A stretch of DNA of 64,000 nucleotides from Larimichthys crocea (GCF_000972845.2 NC_040016.1:14280701-14344700); one strand, 5' to 3'; positions 51,727 to 64,000 are shown, counted from the first letter of the stretch. The notes: generated by a model from the letters alone, not told the origin. Program-made: numbers and translations.

Positions 51727-51780
51727 GGCCCCATGGGTCCCCGTGGCCCCCCTGGACCTTCTGGAAAGCCTGGAGATGAT
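51727..51780 (+). CDS. col2a1: col2a1 exon 11
   Basis: 54 bp, residues 241-258, [18 protein letters not shown]. Helix triplets 13-18. Acceptor CTAATAG and donor GTGAGT. Confidence 0.96.
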
Positions 51781-52779
51781 GTGAGTGTGTCTGTCATACC
51801 TTTATAAAACTGTACACTTTTAGATTTGCAACAAACAGGAACCCTGACATCGCTGATACATAGTGAAGCTTACTGTAAAATATCTGCTGAATCTCCTCTA
51901 AATCTGATCTGAAGCCAGAGAGAGAAATACATTTTCATGCTTTATTTTCATTTATTTGTACTAAGGATACTATTATGAATGAAAGTGTATCCAGTTGATT
52001 TTATTGGTCTCTTTGCTCTGAATGTTATTCTGTGGGCTTTCAAAGCCATTTCCACAGTGTCTGATAGTTGGTGTTATTACTGCTGTATTACTATATAAAA
52101 TACAGGATTTATAAAATGTGCAAATGGGCACTCAGATGGCTGTTTGGCAGTACATGTACAACAGATCAAGACTCTCCCCTACCATTCCTGTCTCTCTCTA
52201 CTGTACTGTCAAAATACATCAAAATGCGAAAAAAAACAAAGTGCAAACATATTTTACATTGCACCTTTTATAATGTTTCGATCACAGTCCACGGACTTCT
52301 GGGCTAAGCTTATACAACAACTGTGACAAAACTACAGTATGGGACATAACGTGTATGCCATTGCAGCCATACTTTTAGGATTTTACCATATTTGCATATT
52401 GGTTTCAGTCAGGCACAGAAGTCAAATTACTAGTGTCTTTTGTATTTGGTTATTATGACACTGAACTCATGGTGCACAGATGAGTGCAGATTTACCATCC
52501 TTAATTTGAGTTTATATTAATTCCTCCTGGCTGAACATGAAATACGTTGAAGTTCTACTTTAACCCGATGTTTTTTGGTTATTCACCTGACATAGGCATG
52601 ATAATGTAATTCCTACTTTTAGCCACATGATGGCAGCACGCATGACATGACACAATGTGTCCACTAGGAGTGCTCACGTGTTTTTTATTTTATTTTATAG
52701 GAGCGCTTAGATGAAAGTCAATAATTCACACATTTTAAACACATTTTTAAGTAACTCATCATTTCTGTTTCTGTTTTAG
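51781..52779 (+). other. col2a1 intron 11
   Basis: A 1.0-kb intron with a partial CTCF-like match at 52,623-52,637. Nothing else is recognised. Confidence 0.75.
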
Positions 52780-52833
52780 GGTGAGGCTGGAAAACCTGGC
52801 AAATCAGGCGAGCGTGGACCTGCCGGACCTCAG
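52780..52833 (+). CDS. col2a1: col2a1 exon 12
   Basis: 54 bp, residues 259-276, GEAGKPGKSGERGPAGPQ. Helix triplets 19-24. Acceptor TTTTAG and donor GTGAAA. Confidence 0.96.
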
Positions 52834-53405
52834 GTGAAATTTCTCAAGCTGTTGATTCATTCATTCATTAGTTGTTGACTCTGTTACATAAGTGTTAAGT
52901 GTTAAGTAACAAGCAGTTTGCTAATGACTAGTCTCTCTTGATTTAATGGTTTAGTTTGTTTGTCAATCTGGTGGTCAGCAACCAGCCTGGTAATACGCTG
53001 TGAGAAATTAGTTTAGGGCAACTGTACAATCTTTATCTAAACTTTTATCTTTACTTTTATAATGGACTTCACATGCAGTTATACTGTATTTTTATATTTA
53101 ATTTTACATTTACTATGAAGCAGCATATATGACAATATATGATGCTGGATTACTGTACAGAGCGAGCATTTTTAAATTTCCTAGAAAGCTTATGATAATC
53201 ACATTACACATTTCAGATGCAGTCATCTATCATCTCAAAGAAGACCCTACATGTTTTGATGTTTTAATGCTTTAAAACATGTTTTCTAATGTTTGGGGTA
53301 AATCTATTCTAATGTAAATGTGTCCCATTGGCTCCATGCAATGGAGGAAATCTTTATACTAAAGCGATCTTAAACTCCTGTATCGTCTCTCCTGTTGCAT
53401 TATAG

Positions 53406-53495
<90 letters not shown>

Positions 53496-53563
53496 TAGGT
53501 TATTGACGATGTTCTTATTATTGTTTTCCTAACTGTGTGCCGTCTCTCTGCCCTTTGTTTTAG

Positions 53564-53617
53564 GGTTATCCAGGTCTTGATGGTGCAAAGGGAGAGACTG
53601 GAGCTGTTGGGTCTAAG
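53564..53617 (+). CDS. col2a1: col2a1 exon 14
   Basis: 54 bp, residues 295-312, GYPGLDGAKGETGAVGSK. Helix triplets 31-36. Acceptor TTTTAG and donor GTAGGA. Confidence 0.96.
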
Positions 53618-53849
53618 GTAGGACTCTATTCTGTGTGTGTAGCCATTGTTTTCCAGTGATCTAAGGAAGCACTGTTTATTAGGGTTAGGGTTACAATTGG
53701 CTTGCAATGACTTTTCATTTATAGTTAACCAACTGTAGACTGTATACAGACTCCAAGAAGAGTAGTTGTCACTAAGATAACCAACCATAGGATGTCTATA
53801 TTTAAGCTTGCCTCGTCGTACTAACAGCTAAATGTTTTCCTCTCTTTAG

Positions 53850-53894
53850 GGTGAGTCGGGTGCTCCTGGAGATAATGGCGCTCCTGGACCAATG
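53850..53894 (+). CDS. col2a1: col2a1 exon 15
   Basis: 45 bp, residues 313-327, GESGAPGDNGAPGPM. Helix triplets 37-41. Acceptor CTTTAG and donor GTGTGT. Confidence 0.95.
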
Positions 53895-54006
53895 GTGTGT
53901 ATTTCTGGAGATCACAACAATAACATGTGAAAGCAAAACAAGATGTACAAATTCAGTCTTGCTTTGAACAGTAAACTGATTCTTCTCCTCTCCCTCACCC
54001 ACACAG

Positions 54007-54060
54007 GGACCCCGTGGTCTGCCCGGTGAGAGAGGCCGTCCTGGACCCAGTGGAGTTGCT
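54007..54060 (+). CDS. col2a1: col2a1 exon 16, with GLPGER integrin-type motif
   Basis: 54 bp, residues 328-345, GPRGLPGERGRPGPSGVA. Helix triplets 42-47. GLPGER falls at helix positions 127-132, where the hydroxylated GLOGER form is a known integrin-binding motif in fibrillar collagens. Acceptor ACACAG and donor GTGAGT. Confidence 0.96.
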
Positions 54061-54399
54061 GTGAGTCCTGTCTTTTTATCTAAAACCTAACGTCTGATTC
54101 ATAACAGATGGATTAGATGCTTCAGTTTGCTTTGTTAGTATCTGCTACAGAGCTAGGGAGCATATTCTTTCAGAGGTCTTCCTTTTAATGCACCAAACAG
54201 AGGCTCATGTTTGCTAATAATACACTACAGTTAAGAGAGATTAACCTCAATGTGTCATCAGGTGTGATCTATTACTGACCTGTACTAGATTCCTAAGTTG
54301 GACAAGATAGTTTGTGTAAAGGTGTTATGCCCTGATATTAATACAAAAATTAGGACCAATGTTTTGATGCCATGTGCTGATAATGTGTTGTTTATTCAG

Positions 54400-54444
54400 G
54401 GCGCACGTGGAAATGATGGTTTGCCCGGTCCTGCTGGTCCCCCA
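54400..54444 (+). CDS. col2a1: col2a1 exon 17
   Basis: 45 bp, residues 346-360, GARGNDGLPGPAGPP. Helix triplets 48-52. Acceptor TTCAG and donor GTAAGT. Confidence 0.96.
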
Positions 54445-54610
54445 GTAAGTATCTGTTTTTATCTAATTTAATTCATTTTCATCATTTGGTTTGTGTGAGA
54501 ACATACTGTTTATGAAATCCATCTCCATCTGCAACATGACAAAAGCTTCTTCTTCACCTATACACCCGGATGTGTCAGTGATTAACAGCTGAGTCTTTTC
54601 GTCTCTGTAG

Positions 54611-54664
54611 GGCCCTGTCGGTCCCTCTGGAGCTCCAGGCTTCCCTGGCTCTCCTGGCTCAAAG
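54611..54664 (+). CDS. col2a1: col2a1 exon 18
   Basis: 54 bp, residues 361-378, GPVGPSGAPGFPGSPGSK. Helix triplets 53-58. Acceptor CTGTAG and donor GTAAGT. It precedes the second-longest intron in the window. Confidence 0.96.
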
Positions 54665-54820
54665 GTAAGTCACACGGTTACCTAATTAGTATCCCAACTT
54701 CCTCTTCACCTTTGTTGTGTTTATTCTGTGTGAATGAGGTGTCTGTGTCTGTCCCTTCCAGCCAGCATAATTGAACTTCCAAAAGCTTACTTAAGACTTA
54801 TTCTTTTAAAAGGAAAACAA

Positions 54821-54870
54821 TGTTGTTGTTGTTGTCGTCGTTGTCATTGTCGTTGTCTTTGTTGTTGTTG
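54821..54870 (+). repeat. Imperfect (TTG/TCG)n simple repeat
   Basis: About 50 bp of TTG triplets interrupted by TCG and TCATTG, in intron 18. A translated ORF across it is cysteine-rich purely as an artefact. Confidence 0.85.
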
Positions 54871-56359
54871 TATAACAGGTGTAGGAATTTTGGTTTTAGT
54901 GAATTATGTGAGCAGTAAAATATCTAAGAAAAGGGCGGCACAGCTCAGGGAGGATTTTGTGGGGACGAGTTGAAATGCTTTAGTGAAATCGGAGACGGCT
55001 GCTCTGCATTGAAAAGTGCTTTAGGCCTCCATCTGTGTGGAAAATTAGGAGGTGGGAGTTTTAAAGTGTTATTCTCCCTCTCTCACCCTCTCATACTGTC
55101 TTTTTCATCGTGTCTCTCTCTGCTTTGCGTCTGATTTATTCCTCCTGCATGGCAGACAGGCTCGGCTCTGTGCTCGAGGGCCCAGTGATCGTGGTTTGCT
55201 TTCTTCTTTGAACCCCTTGATAGTTTGAGAAATCTCTTAGGAATTACAATGGGTGTATCTCTTTACAAAATCCAGGATTTTCCCTTGAGGTAATCAAGGC
55301 AAACCTTGGCTCAAGACGTGAAAATGTGTGCCTGTGTGTGTGCCTCTGTATCGTATTAACTAACATCCATAAACACTTTATGTTTGTCTGCAGGAGAGTC
55401 GGAGAACCTGTGTGTGAATGTGTTTTAAGATTCTAGGAAGTTTCCCGACGAGGAATGTTAAAAATCTCATATTACATTATCGTGCTGTACTTTCAGGAGC
55501 CTGTTACAGCTCATGAAATGCAGCCTCGTTTTAGTCCTTTCCTCTCTGAGCCTTATGAGCAAAGCTTTGCAGTTAAAAAGGACCCAAGACTAACATAATA
55601 AAAAGCTAGCATGACAGAAACAACACAATTATCTGAACCTCGGCTGAGTAAACCGTGCTCTTGAACTGAAAAGTTCTAACCAAGACAACTTTTACACTGC
55701 TGAATATTGTATTTTTTTAGCAACAGCCAAGCTATCGCCTCTAAAATGTTGAGAATTTTTTCCATAACTTAAAAAAAAAAGCAGATGTTCGTCCTTTTGT
55801 CCCACTTTTCACCTCAGTTTGAGTCAGTAAATAAAACCCACTGACCTTGATAGTGGGTTTAGAGGAAAGAAAAATTCAGTACACTACATCACCATTTTCG
55901 CAAACACTTGCAAACTCTGTTATGTCATAGTATTGAGTCTGCAAAGCTGCAGCCATAGCAAAGGAATTTCATTCACCAACATGCTGGAAATGCTGCATAG
56001 CACCAGTGTGGTGAAATCTTTGGCTTGTGTCCACAGTTCTGCTGAATTGTGGCCCAAGTCCTATTTTTATACTGAACCAGATGGTCTGCAAAGCATTATG
56101 CACCTGGCTTTGTAACAGCAGTCCATAGATGTTTTTGGTCATTTAAATTTGATTATTTTATAAGCATGTACTATAATTCCAGTGTTGTGCCACAATAAAT
56201 GTGTTTGTGAGCAGTAGTTTTCTGTTTTGTTTTGTTTTTCAAAATGAGACAGATAAGCCTTTTTATGTTCTGACCTCATCAGTTTAATAATTGAGATGGA
56301 CCTCAACCTGTCTTTTCACCTGATATTCATCAGCAGGTTATGAAGCAGATAATGATTTA

Positions 56360-56435
56360 CTCTGGTGCAACTGGACTTGGTTGTAGATCTGTGAAGATGT
56401 TACACCTCTCACCCAAGAGCCTTCTTCATTTCTGA
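56360..56435 (-). repeat. Fragment of a dispersed teleost repeat
   Basis: Read on the minus strand it gives GAAGAAGGCTCTTGGGTGAG, AGGTGTAACATCTTCACAGA and CCAAGTCCAGTTGCACCAG. This resembles the widespread fish repeat whose end reads GAAGAAGCCTCTTGGATGAG then AGGTGAAACGTCTTC. Family assignment is from memory. Confidence 0.5.
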
Positions 56436-58169
56436 TGTCCGGCATATTCACAGATCTACAGCCAGAAGTCCAGTAGTCTCAGATTGAACTCTTCTTAAAG
56501 AAATATGACAGGAAATCTCTTGCATTAATTGCAGCAGAAGACAATACATATAGGTTAAAAGTTGCATTGAGTGCAGCAGCATTTAGATGTAATTAATGTA
56601 TTCAAATAATAAAGCAGGATGCTCCATGAACACTTTAATTTGAGGTGAAATATCTATCAGTTGTGTGTGTGACTGCAACATACGCTATGTAGCTTCTTTT
56701 CAAGCTGCTGTAACAGATAGAAATATTTATCTACAAAGCAGTGAATAAATGGGCTCCTTGCAAGATAACACTGATGTGATGTTGAAGTCCCCAGATCAAC
56801 AGCAGCATGCCACAAAGTCAACAGCATTTCATCACTGTGCTGACAGCGTGGCAGCTTCAAAACATACTATCACTTCAGATCAGATATTAACAGCCAGCAG
56901 CAGGAGCTATCTCCAAGAGGAAGAGCAGCTAAGGAAGCTCACAAACTCTAGAAACAGAGTTTCATTCATGACACAAGTTTGCAGAAACAGTGAATATTTA
57001 CATTATCCTATTAAGTGAAGTAGAGATCTCTGACATCTTCATGGATATTAAGTCAAGTCATTGAGTTGCAGCGTCCCAAAGCTGTCAACAGGGGCAGGAA
57101 AACTCAGTTTCAGGTAACACCAGTGTTGAGTTTGTTTCTCTGTTGATTTGCAGTGTGTTTCCCCTTATCTTAACCTACTTCAAGTGGCATTCGATGTAGA
57201 TAGTGGTGTCGTGGTCGGAGCAGGGAGCCGTTTTTTCCCCCTCAATTTAGCTAAACATGGACGATGGCTTGTGAAATGCTATATGAAAAGGTGTAGCAGC
57301 AACAAAGACTACATGGAAGTGGGATAAGAGAAAATCAGTCAGGTCAAAGCGTGTTTCATGTGTGCTGTGGTGTATAATTGTTATGTGACATTAACTAGCC
57401 AAAGATCTTTTAATAATAGTTTTCTGCTTTAGTAGACCTACCATAACGGTCCAAATTTGTTGCCTAGCGATATTGATATCTTACTTCCGGGTTTAGTATC
57501 ATGCTCGCATACTTTTATTTTGTGGGTGTCTGACTTTATACAGAATACTGTAATATTTGCATATGTCTTTTTAAATTATCTGTGCTGTTATTTATGTTTT
57601 ATCACAAGTGTATTCCATTTATAAGGTATTTATGTTACATGTGTGTTATGTTTTGAACTTTTAAATTTATCAGTCCTGTCAGATAAATTCCTCATTTTCT
57701 GACTTTAATTTACAATTCAACATCATTTTTGAGCCCATCACTTAAAATACATATTTGCCATGCCTTAGTGTAAGCTGGAATTTTAGATATAAATGGATGT
57801 CCTTTACATTTAAGCCTTACCAGTGAATCTCTACAGTACAACCAGAGTTATTAAATTGGATGTCTGTGGCAACAGTTTTTGTGTAATTACTGTCATTGCC
57901 AGAAGGGGGAAACAAAAGTTTTGCACTGTAGATTTGGGTTCTTTCCTATTACACATCCTTTATAATATCAGCCCTGTGTCTGCCTATAAGCAAAGAAAAA
58001 CACATTTTTTACATATTTACATATATTCACCAGTATTAGTTTTACTTTTTCTTTCTTGTTTTCCTTTATTATTATTTTGTTTTAGCTTATTGACAATTAT
58101 TATTATACCTTAACTTCCAAATATCTTTTTTAATGTCACCTCTCTTCTTCATTCTGTGTTGCTAATTAG

Positions 58170-58268
58170 GGAGAAGCTGGTCCTACTGGTGCTCGTGGAC
58201 CTGAGGGTGCTCAGGGACCCCGTGGAGAGTCTGGCACTCCTGGATCATCTGGACCTTCTGGAGCTTCT
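58170..58268 (+). CDS. col2a1: col2a1 exon 19
   Basis: 99 bp, residues 379-411, from [18 protein letters not shown] to GPSGAS. Helix triplets 59-69. Acceptor AATTAG and donor GTAAGT. Confidence 0.96.
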
Positions 58269-58392
58269 GTAAGTGATGGTTCAAACACGCATTTAATATG
58301 GAAAATGTATTATATATTGACTATAGCAGAGAAAGTACATGTTGTCATGATGCACATATATCAAACCATGCTTTGTCTCTTTTCCTTTACAG

Positions 58393-58437
58393 GGAAACCC
58401 TGGTACTGATGGTATTCCTGGATCCAAAGGATCAGCT
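58393..58437 (+). CDS. col2a1: col2a1 exon 20
   Basis: 45 bp, residues 412-426, [15 protein letters not shown]. Helix triplets 70-74. Acceptor TTACAG and donor GTAAGT. Confidence 0.96.
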
Positions 58438-58772
58438 GTAAGTATAAAACTTTCTCTCCCATTTAACTATCTTCCACACATTTGGTTTTAAAATGCAAAA
58501 CGGCTATTGCATTGTAAATGAAAATACAATAGGTGTCCAATTACCACCCTAAATATGAAAAATTGGACAGCCAAAATCAGAGACAAAATGTCTTTGAGTT
58601 TACTATTAAATCATGAAAACTTGAGACGAGACTCTTCTTCGCTGTGTAAGTCAGTCAGTCTTAAATATGGCAGTTGTAGTTGTAGAATCAGTGGTAACTT
58701 ACTGTGGATGTTTGAGTGTTCAACCAGCTGACACAACCAATGACACGTCTCTCTCGCTTTCTTTGTCTGTAG

Positions 58773-58883
<111 letters not shown>

Positions 58884-58969
58884 TGAATCATATATTAATA
58901 ATTCATTTCATTCAATTCATGTTCCAAATATTATAAATAAATAATAACATGGTGCCTGTCTGTCCATAG

Positions 58970-59023
58970 GGAGACCCAGGTATTCCAGGATTCAAGGGAG
59001 AGGCTGGACCCAAAGGAGAAATT
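58970..59023 (+). CDS. col2a1: col2a1 exon 22
   Basis: 54 bp, residues 460-477, GDPGIPGFKGEAGPKGEI. Helix triplets 86-91. Acceptor CCATAG and donor GTGAGT. Confidence 0.96.
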
Positions 59024-59258
59024 GTGAGTTTTCATTTTACTTGTCCCTGCGTTCCCTGATTCTTAAAACACAATATCAAACCAAATAATAAGTGTGGATA
59101 ACAATCACTTGTAAGATCAATTAAGTTTGAAATCAGCAGATTATAGTTACTATAGTTTTTCTTCCTTGTACTGAATCAGGTTTCCACACATTTGAGTCAA
59201 GACACAGGTCCTTCTTTCTTCCTATAATAACATGATCTGTTATGGATGTGTTCTCTAG

Positions 59259-59366
59259 GGACCAGCTGGTCTTCAGGGACCTCATGGCCCACAAGGAGAA
59301 GAAGGAAAGAGAGGACCCAGGGGTGAGCCTGGTGCTGCTGGACCACTTGGACCTCCTGGAGAGAGA
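59259..59366 (+). CDS. col2a1: col2a1 exon 23
   Basis: 108 bp, residues 478-513, from [18 protein letters not shown] to GPLGPPGER. Helix triplets 92-103. It is the only 108-bp (double 54) exon in the window. Acceptor CTCTAG and donor GTGAGT. Confidence 0.96.
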
Positions 59367-59806
59367 GTGAGTAGCATGTGATAGTTGAAAAAATATATTG
59401 TATAGCTTAAGTAAATTTTGGTGCTCGGGAGAAGAACGTTTCCTCCTTCTTCTCGACTAATGTTAAATATCAAATATCTTCAGGTTATAGATTATACATG
59501 TTTAATAAAGTACCACAAAATCCGGATATGAAAGTTTTTGTTTAGGTTGTATATTGCACATTTGGAGATAATATTGGTAAGAGTGAAACTATGTATACGT
59601 TTTAATGAGGATAATTTCAATCAAATAAAATTGTAATTAAATTAAACAGTAAAATTAAACCTTGTTCTGGTGGGCACCACCACCAACAACCTGTTTAAAC
59701 TGTTTGTAATGGTAAATGAACTTTAAAGGAACACTATGATAGTCAGTGATGTAGATATTGTTCTTATACTTACAATCATGACTCTGGTTTTGCATTTTCC
59801 ATGTAG

Positions 59807-59860
59807 GGATCCCCCGGTAACCGTGGTTTCCCTGGACAAGACGGTCTGGCTGGTCCCAAG
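59807..59860 (+). CDS. col2a1: col2a1 exon 24
   Basis: 54 bp, residues 514-531, GSPGNRGFPGQDGLAGPK. Helix triplets 104-109. Acceptor ATGTAG and donor GTGAGC. Confidence 0.96.
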
Positions 59861-61523
59861 GTGAGCATCGGTTTTATTATTGCTGCAGGAACAGAGAAAG
59901 AGGAAATGGACATGGATGATTTTAGATGCTACAGATCTGGCAGAGAATGATAAGGAAATTCATGCAGCTGATGCGTCAATAGTCACAAGGGTAAATCTGT
60001 GAAAGTGACAATTAACTTATTCCATCTGCTGCTTATTGCATTTGGAAATTGCTGTCAACAATGACTTGCTGCAATACTCTCTCTGGGTTTATAATTGTTT
60101 TTGACTGCTGCTGCCATGAGAAAATAACATTCCTAAGTCACCTAATCACAATGTTGTCTGATACAGTCACACGACATCACCACAAACTGGATTCACTTTC
60201 TCTCAATGTGTCTCAGTAACCTTTAAATACAACCATGGCACTGTAGTTTACTGCAGTGTCATCAGATCCTACAAACATGTCTAACAATGCAAGTCTCTGC
60301 TGAAATGAAAGAGTTGACATTATTCCGCTGTTGCACTGTCGGAGACAGTCAGCACTCTCTGGCCTGTATGGGTTCTCCCTCTCAGCCAAAAAAAATCCAC
60401 TTTCACACAACTTTAAATCTCTATGGACGGTGCGCCTCAGCAGATTATTGTGGGACTTTTCTTTTGTCATTTGCAGTTGATCCTGTGCATGTGACTAGTT
60501 TAACACAAGCTGAGCAAAATATTTCCACCTCCTCGCATAAACTCTCCCGAATAAAAGTTTCAAGGCTCAAATGTTAATTAATGTGTAACCAAAACTATTA
60601 TTTTTATGCATTTATTGTTTGATCAGTGCCAAACATTTATACGTGTTTTGTCAAATCAAACAATTCAGATTTTAATGCAGTTGCTGTTTGATCTCATAAA
60701 GGTAGTAAAATTGTTCAGGTATTCAGTGTTGACAGAAACAAGTTTTTCATAACTGTAACTTTAATTAGATATGTATCATTTAAAAGCACAAAACTGAGTT
60801 AGAGATTTATAAACCTATATCTATCTTACGGGAATTACTAAAAAGCATGAGTCATTAGTCATATCTGACCAAACAAGGGCAAACAAAAATAACTGGATAA
60901 AGCACTTAACATAATTTTGGCAGAAGTTTACATTAAGCATTTTATTAACTCAGACATCTCTGAAAGATCATTTTTCACTTCAGTAACTCATAAATAATTA
61001 TTAAATCAAGCAAAATTGCACAAAGAGACGTGTAGAGATTTGATGTAATGTGTTCGCTGAGGCACGTAATCAGTGAAGTGCCTCTTCAAGCTTCACACTG
61101 AGCTCAGAATCACTGATGAGTTAATGGAGAACATAATGAATCATATTTATAGTGAAGAGCAAAGACGGAAATTCATCAGTACTTCTGCTTTTTCATCTGA
61201 AGCTCATGTACAGGCAGCAGTGATACATGTAACTCCTAATGTGGCCACAAGATGGCAGCATATCTCAGAAACCCGTCATGCACCAGTGACCTACATGTCC
61301 CATAATGGCAAAGCCAATAACATTATCTCCCCTGCACAATTTCATTTATCCCAAATGAATCTGTCAGAATTTAATCTTCTCATCTCCTGCAGGTCAATGA
61401 AACTCTTTCACACTATCAAGAGGGAAACGTTTTTCCCTTTTTGGTTTGAGAATTGAAGCCCTGTCCTCCTCAATGATTGACTGAGTGACCAATCCCTGTT
61501 TTATTTCTTCCCTTCTACCACAG
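59861..61523 (+). other. col2a1 intron 24
   Basis: A 1.7-kb intron with a near-consensus CTCF-like site at 61,245-61,259 (CCACAAGATGGCAGC). The 127-codon open frame ending near 61,456 lacks any recognisable domain and is taken as chance. Confidence 0.75.
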
Positions 61524-61622
61524 GGAGCCCCTGGTGAGCGTGGACCCGCTGGTGCCAGTGGTCCCAAGGGTGCCAACGGTGACCCTGGTCGCCCTGGGGA
61601 GCCTGGTCTGCCTGGTGCCAGA
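61524..61622 (+). CDS. col2a1: col2a1 exon 25
   Basis: 99 bp, residues 532-564, from [18 protein letters not shown] to GEPGLPGAR. Helix triplets 110-120. Acceptor CCACAG and donor GTAAGA. Confidence 0.96.
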
Positions 61623-62633
61623 GTAAGACTTCTTTTAACTATAAAACTACAGATTGTGACTTACAGAAATGTGCTGTAAAACATGCAGAAATAACAAAAT
61701 TATCAATGATTTAAAGGTTTATACCAAAAACGACATATCTGCAAACAGACAGTTTTCCATGAGTTCAAGGCTGTGTCAAGACAAACCGTCCCATTTTCTT
61801 TCTGCTTTGTTACAATTTGTTTGATAATGCAATGAGTTTGTAAATGGTTGATTTTAATTAAGAGGAACACTCCATTTTACACTCCCCTTAGTCCCTTCAA
61901 AATCACTGGATCCTGTCCCACCATGCTGGAGCACCCTCAACATTCAAATTTCATGTCACCTACATTACCCACAGTGTCAGTCAAAGATTCAGGTGTGTTA
62001 TGCTACTAGAACCTAATGTAGCCTCAAGTTGCTAGCCTCAAGCAGAGATCAGATTTTTTCATTTTCAATCTTGCAGTCTTCAGCTCCAACTGATACTCAC
62101 TCAAGTGACACGAGTCACTCTATCAGACTTTGCCCAGATCCCTCTAGAGAAGGTTTTATGCAGATGTTCTCACATATAACATTACTCGACCAAGACCTTT
62201 AAAAAGACTCCCCAGAGCCACAGAAAACAAAACAAATCCCCCATTTGATAAAAAAAAATCACTAGTCACTACTTAGCAGTAGGAAGGTAAATGCATGTTT
62301 TTACCGGAAAGCATTTGCGTTGCTGTCTGACGTGATTTCATTTCCCAACAGCAGGACAAGTAATTGTTCATATTTGCAAAGAATCACTCCAGAGGAAGTA
62401 TTAAAAAGGCACCTGTAGTGAATCCATTAACAGAAACCAGAAGTGAACCCTCATTCATATTTTAGTTCTTAGTCATTTCCTTCAGGAAGTGTTGAACTGT
62501 TGCTTGTGGCACACAGAGCCAATCGGAGGTGTAAATTCAGTTCCCCACAGTGCCATATGTTCCCACCTTCCTGAAGCACGTGTCTGCATAGAGATGTCTG
62601 ATGACTCTTCTTGATGTGTTTCTATTCTGACAG
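61623..62633 (+). other. col2a1 intron 25
   Basis: A 1.0-kb intron with no recognised repeat or gene. Confidence 0.75.
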
Positions 62634-62687
62634 GGTCTGACTGGACGCCCTGGTGACGCCGGTCCTCAAGGCAAAGTTGGACCTTCT
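62634..62687 (+). CDS. col2a1: col2a1 exon 26
   Basis: 54 bp, residues 565-582, GLTGRPGDAGPQGKVGPS. Helix triplets 121-126. Acceptor TGACAG and donor GTAAGT. Confidence 0.96.
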
Positions 62688-63578
62688 GTAAGTTCACCCT
62701 TTACCTGCTGTCGTAATGCATTTTTTGTTCCTTTGTAAACCAGCATATATGTCTACCCAGCATGCACCGTTGTGTGTTTTTTAATATCACACGTGGACAC
62801 TGGGAGAAGCTTGTAATTTTACTAAATGTGCTCTCATCACATAATGACTTGTAAGTGGTTTCATCAAATTGGATTGCAGGATATTTATCCAGCCATTATC
62901 TAGCAGCCTCATCCCCAGTGGAGTTTTAAATAGGCTTGACGGTCATAGTTTTTTCCTTAACTGTTTCACTTGGACCTGAATTTTCTCGTGATAACTCTTA
63001 ATCTGTTGTTCTCAATCTAATCTATTTCTTAACTGAGTGAAAAGTCCCATATTCTCCCTTGAAACCTCAATAAACGGAAGTATTTTTTATACCTCTTGTA
63101 GACTATTTAGCTGTTGTCATTTGTACATCATACAGTGCAACCTCACAGCCACTTTTTTTTAATATTTAACTGTTGTTATGTGAACATCATATGTGCATGT
63201 TTAGTGTTCAGGGACTACGTTTCATGAGAACACTCAGACAAATTACACAGATTTTTCATGTTTTAACTGATCAAACTCAGGATTGACAGACTATTTCATC
63301 TTTCATCTGTATTTCTTTACTTCCTGGCTTTCCTACTTTACCTCTGAGGGATTTATTTATTTATATAGGAGAAATGAAAGTTTGCAATAAATTGAGTAAC
63401 TGCTGCATATCCTTGGGTCATGCTGGACTCTTGGCTCTGCTAGACCCCACTCCAAACCTCCAGACCCAGTTCTGACTAGATCGTTGGAGTAATTACTCCC
63501 CTCCACTCCACATTCCCAGTCTAAATCTAAGTGTGATTTAGCATCTTGCATTGTCAAACCCATCTTTTTCCTGTTGCC

Positions 63579-63629
<51 letters not shown>

Positions 63630-63663
63630 CTATTTGGATTCTTATTTGACTTTACTTGACTAG
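62688..63663 (+). other. col2a1 intron 26
   Basis: A 1.0-kb intron with an (ATT)n microsatellite (63,580-63,629) ending only 34 bp before exon 27, close to its branch-point region. Confidence 0.8.
63580..63629 (+). repeat. (ATT)n microsatellite
   Basis: Fifty bases of perfect ATT units just before the exon 27 acceptor. Length changes here could affect the spacing of splicing signals. Confidence 0.97.
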
Positions 63664-63777
<114 letters not shown>

Positions 63778-64000
63778 TAAAAAAATGTATGTGAATAAAT
63801 AGCCAATTGGCCAATAAAACTTGTTTTGTTGTCTGTGTTGATTTATTTTCTAAAAATCCATAGTCATTCAAGTCCTTAAATCAGGAATATAAATAATACA
63901 TGTTCAACAACAACTGGAGTACCGCTGTCGAGCCATTTAATGTACACCATCACATGCACCTTCTCTTTTCTCAAAATAGATGCAGGACCAAGCTAATCAG

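Larger units (their letters stand above)
54665..58169 (+). other. col2a1 intron 18 (long)
   Basis: This 3.5-kb intron breaks a run of very short introns. It contains a TTG/TCG-rich imperfect repeat (54,821-54,870) and a minus-strand fragment of a dispersed repeat (about 56,360-56,435). The remainder is AT-rich with no recognised coding sequence. Confidence 0.8.

Noticed and set aside
54734..54973. A cysteine-rich open frame in intron 18
   Set aside because: The cysteine run comes from the TTG/TCG simple repeat.
63960..64000. A possible exon 28 at the right edge after TAG
   Set aside because: The following bases (ATGCAGGACC...) do not begin with a glycine codon or give Gly-X-Y, so this is still intron 27.

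Overview
This is vertebrate, and specifically ray-finned (teleost) fish, genomic DNA. The evidence is one multi-exon fibrillar-collagen gene with GT-AG introns, together with many degenerate interspersed repeats of kinds common in spiny-rayed fishes: tRNA-derived SINEs, an L2-tailed SINE, a Tc1-like transposon fossil and several short non-autonomous families. No species call is possible from the window alone.

The only gene I can support is the 5' part of type II collagen alpha-1 (col2a1; the a/b teleost copy is not resolved), on the + strand from about 37,000 to beyond the right edge. I placed 27 consecutive coding exons (37,192-63,762). They join in one frame with no break to give 615 codons. 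In order these encode the signal peptide (exon 1), the alternatively spliced von Willebrand factor C / chordin-like domain (exon 2), the N-propeptide minor helix (exons 3-7), the N-proteinase site with the lysine-bearing N-telopeptide (exon 8), and the first 137 Gly-X-Y triplets of the major triple helix (last triplet of exon 8 to exon 27). Helix exons are 45, 54, 99 or 108 bp, the classical fibrillar-collagen pattern. The rest of the helix and the C-propeptide lie outside the window.

The left 37 kb shows no recognisable protein-coding gene on either strand. It holds old repeats, microsatellites, pyrimidine-rich stretches and some unexplained complex sequence. It may be intergenic, or partly the introns of an unseen gene.

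The most notable points are regulatory. A 9-bp perfect inverted repeat spans the col2a1 start codon and carries a 4-codon uORF, as in type I collagen mRNAs. Exon 2 has two donor GTs 3 nt apart. Intron 1 has a strong G-quadruplex motif next to a 12-bp palindrome made of two SOX-like half-sites. I found no evidence of a novel multi-gene system; this is a classical gene in repeat-rich fish DNA.
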